Assembly: GCA_945897825.1 (NCBI GenBank)
Contig: CAMDGX010000003.1
Coordinates: 29,162-93,161 of the forward strand
Direction: 5' to 3'
DNA from: Asaia bogorensis
Lineage (GTDB): Bacteria; Pseudomonadota; Alphaproteobacteria; Acetobacterales; Acetobacteraceae
DNA length: 64,000 nt
A model generated the notes under the pieces. The model made no database searches. It saw nothing but the letters and a program-made list of their open reading frames with translations, and was not told where the DNA came from. Positions 46,419 through 54,273 of the stretch are shown here, piece by piece. Both the position numbers and the translations under genes were made by a program. Within the stretch, counting starts at the first letter, position 1, and the number at the start of each line of letters is the position of its first letter.

Positions 46419-46927
46419 GCGGCGTCCATCTCCTTGAACACGCCGTCCGCCACCTTGAAGGCGTCGAGCCCGGCCGGGATGCCGGCATAGATGCAGGCCT
46501 GCAGCAGGATCTCCTTGATCTCGTCGCGGCTCACGCCATTGGTGATCGCGCCGCGCAGATGCAGCTTCAGCTCGTTCGGCCGGTTCAGCGCGGTCAGCAT
46601 CGCCAAGTTCAGCATCGAGCGATGCTTGCGGTCCAGCCCCGGCCGCGTCCACACGTCGCCCCAGCAATACTCCGTGACCAGCTTCTGGAAATCGACCATG
46701 AACTCGCTGGCATTGGCGATGGAGTTGTCGACATACTCGCCGCCCAGCACCGCGCGGCGCACGTCCAGCCCCTGCTGGAACAGCTTCGAGGAAAACTCCG
46801 CCCGCCGCTTCGGCGCGCGCTTCACCGCCGGCGTCGCGGCCTTCGCCGCCACCTTCACCGCGGCGGCCTTCTTCGCCGCAGGCTTTGCGGCCGGCTTCTT
46901 CGTGGTCTTCGCGACGGCCTTGGCCAT
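46415..46927 (-). CDS. Carboxymuconolactone decarboxylase-family protein with a histone H1-like N-terminal tail
   Basis: 170 residues. Residues 1-42 are a Lys/Ala/Pro tail (KKPAAKPAAKKAAAVKVAAK) resembling histone H1 or bacterial Hc1-like tails. Residues 45-170 are a PcaC-like CMD domain (FQQGLDVRRAVLGGEYVDNS, RHRSMLNLAMLTALNRPNELKLH-like core, EIKEILLQACIYAGIPAGLDAF). PcaC decarboxylates 4-carboxymuconolactone. The tail could bind nucleic acid or the membrane; role unknown. Coupled to the HIBADH-like gene. Confidence 0.85.
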   Translation of the reverse strand: MAKAVAKTTKKPAAKPAAKKAAAVKVAAKAATPAVKRAPKRRAEFSSKLFQQGLDVRRAVLGGEYVDNSIANASEFMVDFQKLVTEYCWGDVWTRPGLDRKHRSMLNLAMLTALNRPNELKLHLRGAITNGVSRDEIKEILLQACIYAGIPAGLDAFKVADGVFKEMDAA

Positions 46928-47023
46928 GGCGGCTCTCCTCGGTTCGATGATTGTTGCACCACGGGGATTGCCAGCCGCCGCGCCAATCGGCAAGCAGAAT
47001 GGAACAACCCGGAGGAAGAAGCG

Positions 47024-47818
47024 ATGTCCGCGCCGCTCTACGAGATATTCGCCCTGCGCTACGCCCACCTCGCCGAACGCAACCAGGGCAGCAACCTGAT
47101 CTTCCCCGACGACCACGAAGCCCCGATGCCGCTCGACTTCTTCGTATGGATCATCAAGGGAGGTGGCCGCACGATCATGCTCGACACCGGCTTCGATCCC
47201 GAAAGTGCCGCCCGCCGCGGCCGCAGCTGGATCCGCTCCCCCATCGCGGCCCTCGCCAGCATCGGCGTCACCCCCGAGAGCGTGCAGGACGTGGTGCTCA
47301 GCCACCTCCACTGGGACCACGCCGGCCACTGGCACGAGCTGCCCAACGCCAAGTTCCACCTGCAGGACGCCGAGATGGACTACGCCACCGGCCGCTGCAT
47401 GTGCCACGCGCCGCTCCGCCTGCCCTTCGACATCGAGCAGGTCACCACCGCCGTCCGCTTCGTCTACAACGAGCGCGTGAAGTTCCACGACGGCACCGCC
47501 GAGATCGCCCCCGGCATCCGCGTCCACAAGGTCGGCGGCCACTCCAAGGGGCTGCAGATCCTCTCCGTCCCGACCGCCCGCGGCACCGTCGTACTGGCGT
47601 CCGACGCGGCGCATTTCTGGCACAACATCCGCCGCCGCTCGCCCTTCGTGCTGCTGCACAACCTGCAGGACATGATCGAGGGCTGGGAACTGTGCGAGGA
47701 ACTGGCCGACAGCCCCGACCACATCATCCCCGGCCACGACCCCGAGGTCACCCGCCGCTTCCCCAAGCTGCCAGGCGACTCCGACACCGTGCTGCTCCAC
47801 CTCGACCCGATCGCATGA
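47024..47818 (+). CDS. MBL-fold metallo-hydrolase, N-acyl homoserine lactonase-like
   Basis: 264 residues. The metal motif is SHLHWDHAGHW (HxHxDH), with later ligands in VGGHSKG, LASDAAHFW and IPGHDPEV. The layout matches AiiB/AttM-type lactonases and related lactone hydrolases. It may open acyl-homoserine lactones or a catabolic lactone; the neighbouring CMD and HIBADH genes make the second possible. ATG 47024 follows GGAGGAAG. Confidence 0.85.
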   Translation: MSAPLYEIFALRYAHLAERNQGSNLIFPDDHEAPMPLDFFVWIIKGGGRTIMLDTGFDPESAARRGRSWIRSPIAALASIGVTPESVQDVVLSHLHWDHAGHWHELPNAKFHLQDAEMDYATGRCMCHAPLRLPFDIEQVTTAVRFVYNERVKFHDGTAEIAPGIRVHKVGGHSKGLQILSVPTARGTVVLASDAAHFWHNIRRRSPFVLLHNLQDMIEGWELCEELADSPDHIIPGHDPEVTRRFPKLPGDSDTVLLHLDPIA

Positions 47819-47861
47819 ACCCCGCGCGCCCGGGGTTTTCATTTCGCCCTCGCCGCGCCAT

Positions 47862-50186
47862 GTGACCCGGATGCGCCGCTTCCGCCGCTGGACCCTGCGC
47901 CTTCTCGCCGGCCTCGTCGTGCTGCTGCTCGCGGCCGCCGGCGGGGTCGCGGCCGCGCTGTGGCACAGCCTGCCCGGCGGCAGCCACAGCGCCACCCTCC
48001 CCGGCCTCGTCCAGGGCGCCACCGTCGAGTTCGACGACGACGCCATCCCGCGCATCCGCGCCGCCACCCTGCGCGATGCCGCCACCGTCCTCGGCTACCT
48101 CCACGCCCGCGAGCGCCTGTTCCAGATGGACCTGATGCGCCGCGCCGCCGCCGGCGAACTGTCCGAGATCGCCGGCCCCGCCACCCTGCCCAACGACCGC
48201 ATGATGCGCACCCTCGGCCTGCGCCGCAGCGCCGAGCGCGACGCCGCAGCACTCGACGCCGCCACCCGCGCCATGCTCGAGGCCTACGCCGCCGGCGTGA
48301 ACGCCTGGATCGCCGCGCGCGGCCGCTTCGCCGCCATGGAGTTCATCCCCCTCGGCCCCCCGCGCCCCTGGACCGTGGTCGATTCGCTGCTCTGGGCGAA
48401 AACCATGGGCCTCTACCTCTCCACCAACTGGCGCACCGAACTCGCCCGCGCCAAGGGCGCCCCCGCCCCCTGGCCCCCCACCGACGCCACCGCCAGCCCC
48501 CACGCCATGCTGGACCCCGCACTCTCCGAAACCGCGCGCCGCCTCGCGGCCGTTTTGCCCGCCTTCCCCGATCCCTTCACCCAGCCCGACAGCGCGAGCA
48601 ACGCCTGGGCCGTCGATGCCCGCCACTCCGCCACCGGCGCACCCCTCCTGGCCGGCGACCCGCACCTCGCCTTCGCCATGCCCGGCATCTGGTACCTCGC
48701 CCGCATCGACACACCCGAAGGCACCCTGGCCGGCGCCACCGCCCCCGGCGTTCCATTCCTGGTGATGGGCCACAACGGCCGCATCGCCTGGTCCTTCACC
48801 ACCACCGGCGCGGACGTCCAGGACATCTTCATCGAAACCGCCCTCGCCGCCGAAGGCCGCGCCGCCCCCTCCCTCTACCTCTCGCCCGACGGCCCGCGCC
48901 CCTTCGTCCTGCACGACGAACGCATCCGCGTCCGCGGCCGCGCCGACGAAGTCCTGACCGTGCGCGAAACCCGCCACGGCCCGCTGGTCAGCGACCTCGT
49001 CGCCCCCGACGGCCCCATGCTCGCCGTCGCCATGGCCAACCTCGCCCCCGGCGACACATCGGCCGCCGGCCTGCTCGCCCTGAACCGCGCCCCCGACCGC
49101 GCCGCCGCCGGCCGCGCCGCCGGCGCCATCAACGGCCTCGTGCAGAACATGACGGTCGCCGACCGCGCCGGCATCGCCCTCTTCGTCACCGGCCGCGTGC
49201 CCCTGCGCCGCGCCGGCGACGGCAGCCGCCCCGTCCCCGGCGCCGACGGCAGCCACGACTGGACCGGCTGGGCCAACGGCCCCGACCTGCCCCGCATCGT
49301 CGACCCGCCCAGCGGCCGCCTGCTCAACGCCAACGAGCGCATCGCGCCGCCCGACTACCCCGTCTTCCTCGGCCAGGACTGGCACGACGACCTGCGCGCC
49401 CGCCGCGCCCGCGAACTGCTGGACGCCACGCCCAGGCACACGCAAGACAGCTTCGCCGCCATGCAGGTCGACACGCTCAGCGTCTTCGCCCGCGACACCC
49501 TGCCCCGCCTGAATGCGCTCGCCATCGAGGGCGACCTGCCCCGCCGCGCCCACGCCCTGCTCGCTGGCTGGAACGGCGACATGCACCCCGACGCGCCGCA
49601 GCCGCTGATCTTCCACGCCTGGATGCAGGCCTTCGCCCGCGGCCTGTTCCCCGGCGACGGCGCCGCCCCCTGGTGGCACATCGCCGCCTACGCCCTCTCG
49701 CCGCGCGGCGCCGCCTGGTGCGGCTCCCCCGAGCAGTGCGACGCCCTGCTCCGCCAGAGCCTCGACGAAGCCATGGCCCCCCTCGCCGCCCGCCACGGCC
49801 CGGACCCCGCCCAGTGGCGCTGGGGCACCGCCCATCCCGCCCTCTTCGCCCACCCGCTGCTGCGCCCGCTCCTCAGCGCCGTCCCCTGGCTCGACGGCCT
49901 CGCCGCCGTCCGCGTCCCGATCGGCGGCGACGGCACCACCCTGCTGCGCGCCAACACCGGCCGCACCACCGAGGCCGTCCACGGCGCCGCCTTCCGCGCC
50001 GTCCACGACCTCGCCGACCTCGAGCGCAGCCGCTTCGTCGTCACCCCCGGCCAATCCGGCCACGTCCTGCTCTCCACCGCCCGCAGCCTCGCCCCGCGCT
50101 GGCAGGCCGGCGACCTCCTCCCCCTCCCCGCACGCCCCGCCCGGGTTTCCGTCCGCCTGATCCTCACCCCGCAGGCCACGCCATGA
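47862..50186 (+). CDS. Penicillin acylase-family (S45) Ntn-hydrolase
   Basis: 774 residues. An N-terminal membrane anchor or signal (about residues 10-33), an alpha-subunit region with GYLHARERLFQMDLMRRAAAG, a spacer, and the predicted autoproteolysis site before Ser246 in SASNAWAVDARHSATG, giving a beta subunit with N-terminal nucleophile Ser. Located in the periplasm. Relatives cleave penicillins, acyl-homoserine lactones or other amides. GTG 47862 or ATG 47871 may be the start. Confidence 0.9.
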   Translation: MTRMRRFRRWTLRLLAGLVVLLLAAAGGVAAALWHSLPGGSHSATLPGLVQGATVEFDDDAIPRIRAATLRDAATVLGYLHARERLFQMDLMRRAAAGELSEIAGPATLPNDRMMRTLGLRRSAERDAAALDAATRAMLEAYAAGVNAWIAARGRFAAMEFIPLGPPRPWTVVDSLLWAKTMGLYLSTNWRTELARAKGAPAPWPPTDATASPHAMLDPALSETARRLAAVLPAFPDPFTQPDSASNAWAVDARHSATGAPLLAGDPHLAFAMPGIWYLARIDTPEGTLAGATAPGVPFLVMGHNGRIAWSFTTTGADVQDIFIETALAAEGRAAPSLYLSPDGPRPFVLHDERIRVRGRADEVLTVRETRHGPLVSDLVAPDGPMLAVAMANLAPGDTSAAGLLALNRAPDRAAAGRAAGAINGLVQNMTVADRAGIALFVTGRVPLRRAGDGSRPVPGADGSHDWTGWANGPDLPRIVDPPSGRLLNANERIAPPDYPVFLGQDWHDDLRARRARELLDATPRHTQDSFAAMQVDTLSVFARDTLPRLNALAIEGDLPRRAHALLAGWNGDMHPDAPQPLIFHAWMQAFARGLFPGDGAAPWWHIAAYALSPRGAAWCGSPEQCDALLRQSLDEAMAPLAARHGPDPAQWRWGTAHPALFAHPLLRPLLSAVPWLDGLAAVRVPIGGDGTTLLRANTGRTTEAVHGAAFRAVHDLADLERSRFVVTPGQSGHVLLSTARSLAPRWQAGDLLPLPARPARVSVRLILTPQATP

Positions 50187-50692
50187 TCCCCCCACCCTTC
50201 CGAGATGACGCCTTCGAGGCCGCCCTCACCTGGCACGTCCTGCGCCGCCGCATCGCCGCCGCCCTGGTCGACCTGCTGCTCTGCGGCCTGGCCATCGGCG
50301 CCTTCGTGCTGTTCGGCATCGTCCTCGGCGTCCTGACGCTCGGCCTCGGCTTCGGCCTCCTGGCCCTGCTGCCGCTCATCCCGGTGCTCTACCACTGGTT
50401 CTTCGTCGCCCGGATGTCCGCCACCCCCGGCCAGCACCTCATGGGCCTCGCCCTGCGCCGCAACGACGACCTCGGCCCGCCGGACGCCGTCCAGGCCCTC
50501 ATCTGGGCCCTCGGCTTCGCGCTGACCCTCACCCTCACCTTCGGGCTGCTCTGGCTGCTCGTCGTCCTGGTCACCGAACGGAAGCGCGCCCTGCACGACA
50601 TCGTCGCCGGCCTCGTCATGGTCCGCTCAGCGACGTTGACCGGCCCGCCCCCGTCCTGGAACATGCCGCGCGGAGGATACCCCGCCCCATGA
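50183..50692 (+). CDS. RDD-family membrane protein
   Basis: 169 residues. RRRIAAALVDLLLCGLAIGAFVLFG contains the RDD-type first helix (Arg and Asp), followed by two or three more helices and TPGQHLMGLALRRND. Function of RDD proteins is poorly known (some act in ion exchange). ATG overlaps the S45 stop by 4 bases, and its stop overlaps the bpt start by 4 bases. Confidence 0.85.
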   Translation: MIPPPFRDDAFEAALTWHVLRRRIAAALVDLLLCGLAIGAFVLFGIVLGVLTLGLGFGLLALLPLIPVLYHWFFVARMSATPGQHLMGLALRRNDDLGPPDAVQALIWALGFALTLTLTFGLLWLLVVLVTERKRALHDIVAGLVMVRSATLTGPPPSWNMPRGGYPAP

Positions 50693-51462
50693 GCTTCAAG
50701 CCGCCCCGCCGCCCGCAGTTCTTCTACACCACCGCCCCGCTGCCCTGCCCGTACGTGGCCGGCCGCACGGAACGCAAGGTCGTCACCGAGATCACCGGCG
50801 CCGAGGCCGAGTCGCTGCACGACCGCCTCTCCCGCGCCGGCTTCCGCCGCAGCCACAACATCGCCTACGCCCCGGTCTGCACCGGCTGCTCGGCCTGCAT
50901 CCCCATCCGCATCCCGGTCGCCACCTTCCAGCCCGACCGCACGCTGCGCCGCAACGCCCGCGCCAACGCCGCCGTCGAAGGCTTCGTCGCCCCCGCCCGC
51001 GCCAGCGCCGAACAGTTCCAGCTTTTCCAGCGCTACCAGCAGGCTCGCCACGGCGACGGCGACATGGCCACCATGAGCTTCTACGACTACCGCGCCATGG
51101 TCGAGGACACGCCGATCGAAACCTGGCTCGTCGAATTCCGCGAAGCCGACGAACGCCTCCTCGGCGCCTGCCTCACCGACAGGCTCGGCGACGGGCTCTC
51201 CGCCGTCTATTCCTACTTCGCCCCGGAACTCGAACGCCGCTCGCTCGGCACCTACGCCATCCTCTGGCTCATCGAGAAGGCCCGCGCCCTCGGCCTGCCC
51301 TACGTCTATCTCGGCTACTGGGTCCCCGAGAGCCGCAAGATGGCCTACAAGGCGCGCTTCCGCCCGAGCGAGATCCTCACCGGCGGCCAGTGGCGCATGC
51401 TCACCGATGCCGACCATGCAGGACGCTCCGCGCTGGCCAGCCTGGTGAGCAGCGAGGCGTAA
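50689..51462 (+). CDS. bpt: Aspartate/glutamate leucyltransferase (arginyltransferase fold)
   Basis: 257 residues. PLPCPYVAGRTERKVVTEI, the cysteine motif CTGCSACIPIRIPVATF, and PYVYLGYWVPESRKMAYKARFRP identify a Bpt/Ate1-type transferase. It adds leucine from tRNA to N-terminal Asp or Glu, marking proteins for ClpS/ClpAP breakdown by the N-end rule. The TAA stop begins repeat D. Confidence 0.95.
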   Translation: MSFKPPRRPQFFYTTAPLPCPYVAGRTERKVVTEITGAEAESLHDRLSRAGFRRSHNIAYAPVCTGCSACIPIRIPVATFQPDRTLRRNARANAAVEGFVAPARASAEQFQLFQRYQQARHGDGDMATMSFYDYRAMVEDTPIETWLVEFREADERLLGACLTDRLGDGLSAVYSYFAPELERRSLGTYAILWLIEKARALGLPYVYLGYWVPESRKMAYKARFRPSEILTGGQWRMLTDADHAGRSALASLVSSEA

Positions 51463-51600
51463 AGCAAGGCAAGCGGTTCTTTTTTGAAAAAAAGAACCAA
51501 AAAACTTTCATCCATTGCACTGCGCCCGACAGGTCAAACTCGGAGCAATGGATAAAAAGTCTTTTTGCTTCTTTTTCTTCAGAAAAAGAAGACTTCCTTA
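51460..51600 (+). repeat. Palindromic repeat element, copy D
   Basis: First hairpin GTTCTTTTTT/AAAAAAAGAAC, inner stem ATCCATTGC / GCAATGGAT (perfect), second hairpin CTTCTTTTTCT/AGAAAAAGAAG. Contains the stop codons of bpt (TAA, plus) and of the UdgB gene (TAA, minus) at its two ends. Confidence 0.88.
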
Positions 51601-52401
51601 CTCGCCTTCGGCCAGCTTCTGCCCCACGTCGAACATCACCGCCTCGAACATCTCGGTCGTCAGGCGCCCGGTATTCGTGTTGTAGCGCGACACATGGTAG
51701 CTGTCCGCCAGGATCAGCCCATCCGGCAGTTCATGCAGCATCCCATGGCGGAACCGGATGCGCGCCGGCGGAATCCCGCACGCCTTCAGCACCGCCGCAT
51801 GCGCCAGCACCCCCAGCGCCAGAACCACCCGGAGCTGCGGCAGCGCCTGCAGCTCCCCGCGCAGGAACGGGTTGCAGGTCGTCACCTCCGCCGGCTCCGG
51901 CAGGTTCGCCGGCGGCACGCAGCGCACCGCGTTGGTGATCCGCGTATCCACCAGCTCCAGCCCGTCATCCGCCCTGGCGCCATAGCTGCCCTTGGCCCGC
52001 CCGAACCGCAGCAGCGTCGAATACAGCAACTGCCCCGCATGGTCCCCGGTGAACGGCCGCCCGGTCCGGTTCGCGCCCTTCACCCCCGGCGCCATCCCCA
52101 CCACCAGCAGGCTGGCATCGAGCGGCCCGAAGCTCGGCACCGGCCCATTGAACCACTCCGGCTGCGCGGCGCGATTGGTCATCCGATACGCCACCAGCCG
52201 CGGGCACATCGGGCAGTCATGCAGCGGTGCCGCCAGCACCGGCGCCCCATCCTCGTTCTCGCCCGCGGGGGCGCCCCCAGCGGCGATCACGGCAAGCCCG
52301 CGTTCGGGCGGCAAGGTCCTCGGCATCGTGGGCTCCCCGGCCAACCGCAACGGGGCACGGCCAGCAGTCCTGTCGAAGTCGGTCGCATCAAGATTCGTCA
52401 T
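51598..52401 (-). CDS. Uracil-DNA glycosylase, family 5 (UdgB)
   Basis: 267 residues. Motif A VVGMAPGVKGANRTGRPFTGD and the late HGMLHELPDG identify family 5. Four cysteines for the 4Fe-4S cluster: CPMCPRL near residue 90, then RCVPP and TTCNPF. Removes uracil and some other damaged bases from DNA. ATG 52401 is chosen since the longer frame would run into the NYN gene; the true start may be up to 60 residues further in. Confidence 0.88.
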   Translation of the reverse strand: MTNLDATDFDRTAGRAPLRLAGEPTMPRTLPPERGLAVIAAGGAPAGENEDGAPVLAAPLHDCPMCPRLVAYRMTNRAAQPEWFNGPVPSFGPLDASLLVVGMAPGVKGANRTGRPFTGDHAGQLLYSTLLRFGRAKGSYGARADDGLELVDTRITNAVRCVPPANLPEPAEVTTCNPFLRGELQALPQLRVVLALGVLAHAAVLKACGIPPARIRFRHGMLHELPDGLILADSYHVSRYNTNTGRLTTEMFEAVMFDVGQKLAEGE

Positions 52402-52453
52402 GCCGCCACCCTGTGCGGCAGAGGTGCAGATTCGGTTAAGGGCCCTTCCGCCC

Positions 52454-53059
52454 TCAGGTCCCGTCCTGCGGATCTGCATACGGCTCCGCCGGCGTCACCC
52501 GCGTCGACATGCGCGACGGCCGCGGCTCCATCTGCCGCCGCGTGAACTCCGGCGCGATATCCGCCAGCTCCAGGAACTGGTCCGCCTGCCGCCGCAGCTC
52601 GTCGGCCACCATCGGCGGCGTCGTGCGGATCGACGACACCACCGAAACCCGCACCCCGCGCCGCTGCACCGCCTCCACCAGGCGCCGGAAATCCGAGTCG
52701 CCCGAGAACAGCACCGCATGATCGATCTTGTCGGCCAGCTCGAGCATGTCGATCGCCAGCTCGATATCCATGTTGCCCTTCACCCGCCGCCGCCCGGTGG
52801 CATCGGTGAATTCCTTGGCCGGCTTGGTCACCAGCGTGTACCCGTTATACGCAAGCCAATCCGTCAGCGGCTTCAGCGGCGAATACTCCTCGGTCTCCAG
52901 CACCGCCGAGTAGTAATAAGCCCGGATCACATGCGCCTTGCGCCGGAAGAACTCCAGCAGGTTCCGATAATCGACATCGAAACCCAGGTTGCGAGACGCC
53001 GAGTACAGATTGGCCCCATCGATGAACAGCGCAACGCGCTCGCTCGGCAGAAAATGCAC
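52454..53059 (-). CDS. NYN-domain protein (LabA/DUF88, PIN-like nuclease)
   Basis: 201 residues. VALFIDGANLYSASRNLGF at the start and AVLFSGDSDFRRLVEAVQRRG supply the acidic residues of the PIN-like NYN fold, with KGNMDIELAIDML between. Likely metal-dependent RNase. Found beside folK and rpoZ in many alphaproteobacteria. Divergent from folK. Confidence 0.92.
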   Translation of the reverse strand: MHFLPSERVALFIDGANLYSASRNLGFDVDYRNLLEFFRRKAHVIRAYYYSAVLETEEYSPLKPLTDWLAYNGYTLVTKPAKEFTDATGRRRVKGNMDIELAIDMLELADKIDHAVLFSGDSDFRRLVEAVQRRGVRVSVVSSIRTTPPMVADELRRQADQFLELADIAPEFTRRQMEPRPSRMSTRVTPAEPYADPQDGT

Positions 53060-53224
53060 CTTAAACCAACCTTCCAGCCGTCAAGACCGATCGCAATGCG
53101 CGGGAGGTCCAGGGTCCAGCGTCGCTGGCGCAAACGGGCTGGACGCAGGACAAAAACGAAGCCCATTCTCTGTAACCGACTGCGCTTGCTGTCAAGAAGA
53201 GATCAGACCGGGATACACATTGTC

Positions 53225-53698
53225 GTGATCTTGATCGCCATCGGCGCCAACCTCCCCGACTCCGAGGGCCGCCTCCCCCTCGCCACCTGCCGCGCCGCCG
53301 TCGAGGCCCTGCGCAGCCTCCCTGGGCTGCACCTCGCCGCCGTCTCAAGCTGGCACATCACCGCCCCCCACCCGCCATCGGACCAACCCTCCTATGTCAA
53401 CGGCGCCGCCCGCCTGCACGGCACCGCCGACCCCGCATGGCTCCTCGCCCGCCTCCAGGCCATCGAATCCGCCGCCGGCCGCGTCCGCAGCGTCGCCAAC
53501 GCCGCGCGCACGCTCGACCTCGACATCGTCGCCATCGGCGCCACCATCCGCGACAGCCCCAACCCCATCCTCCCCCACCCCCGCGCCCACCTGCGCCGCT
53601 TCGTCCTCGCCCCCCTGGCCGAAATCGCCCCCGACTGGATCCACCCCCGCCTCGGCCGCACCACCGCCGACCTCCTCGCCGCCCTGCCGCCCGACTAA
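53225..53698 (+). CDS. folK: 2-amino-4-hydroxy-6-hydroxymethyldihydropteridine pyrophosphokinase
   Basis: 157 residues. LIAIGANLP at the start, SSWHITAPHPPSDQPSYVNGAARL and RTLDLDIVAIG are HPPK hallmarks. Transfers diphosphate from ATP to the pterin in folate synthesis. GTG 53225 or TTG 53231 could be the start; neither has a clear Shine-Dalgarno. Confidence 0.92.
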   Translation: MILIAIGANLPDSEGRLPLATCRAAVEALRSLPGLHLAAVSSWHITAPHPPSDQPSYVNGAARLHGTADPAWLLARLQAIESAAGRVRSVANAARTLDLDIVAIGATIRDSPNPILPHPRAHLRRFVLAPLAEIAPDWIHPRLGRTTADLLAALPPD

Positions 53699-53812
53699 GT
53701 CAGCTTGCGCGAATGGAGCCTCTCGCCTATGTAGAACGTTCACCCGATCCCCATCCCTCGGCGACCGCCCCCCACGGGGCCGGGTCCGCCCGGATTGCCT
53801 GGAGACGAGCGC

Positions 53813-54214
53813 ATGGCCCGCGTCACCGTTGAAGACTGCGTCGAGCGCGTCCCGAACCGCTTCGAGCTCGTGCTGCTGGCCGCCCAGCGTGCCCGCAACC
53901 TCGGCCGCGGCGAGGAAATGACCGTCGACCGCGACAACGACAAGAACCCCGTCGTCGCCCTGCGCGAGATCGCCGACGCCACCGTCCCGCTCGAGAAGCT
54001 CGAGAGCGACCTCATCAAGTCCCTCTCCCGCGCCCCCGAGCCCGAGCCCGCCGACGAGGAGGTGCTCGACCTCATCCCGACCGACCAGAACATCTTCGGC
54101 CTCCAGGAAATCTCCGCCGAGGAGGAAGCCGCCGCCCTGCCCACCGAAACCGACGACATGCCCGACGACCTCGAGGCGGCGATCGAAGCCGAGCTCGGCG
54201 GCCGCCGGCGCTAG
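53813..54214 (+). CDS. rpoZ: RNA polymerase omega subunit
   Basis: 133 residues. [30 protein letters not shown] is the omega signature, followed by [12 protein letters not shown]. The C-terminal half is an acidic extension typical of alphaproteobacteria. Assists polymerase assembly and forms part of a ppGpp site, in keeping with the rsh gene next to it. Confidence 0.97.
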   Translation: MARVTVEDCVERVPNRFELVLLAAQRARNLGRGEEMTVDRDNDKNPVVALREIADATVPLEKLESDLIKSLSRAPEPEPADEEVLDLIPTDQNIFGLQEISAEEEAAALPTETDDMPDDLEAAIEAELGGRRR

Positions 54215-54273
54215 CCCATGCAGGCGGGCTGGACCGCAGCGCCTGCCCCCCGCGCCGCCCATCCGGGGCGCGG

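Noticed and set aside
47748..50195. 815-codon open frame on the minus strand opposite the S45 acylase
   Set aside because: Same cause: Gly/Val/Ala-rich shadow; the plus strand codes a clear Ntn-hydrolase.
53698..53812. Possible small gene between folK and rpoZ
   Set aside because: Only 114 bases with no plausible start plus Shine-Dalgarno; treated as the rpoZ leader.
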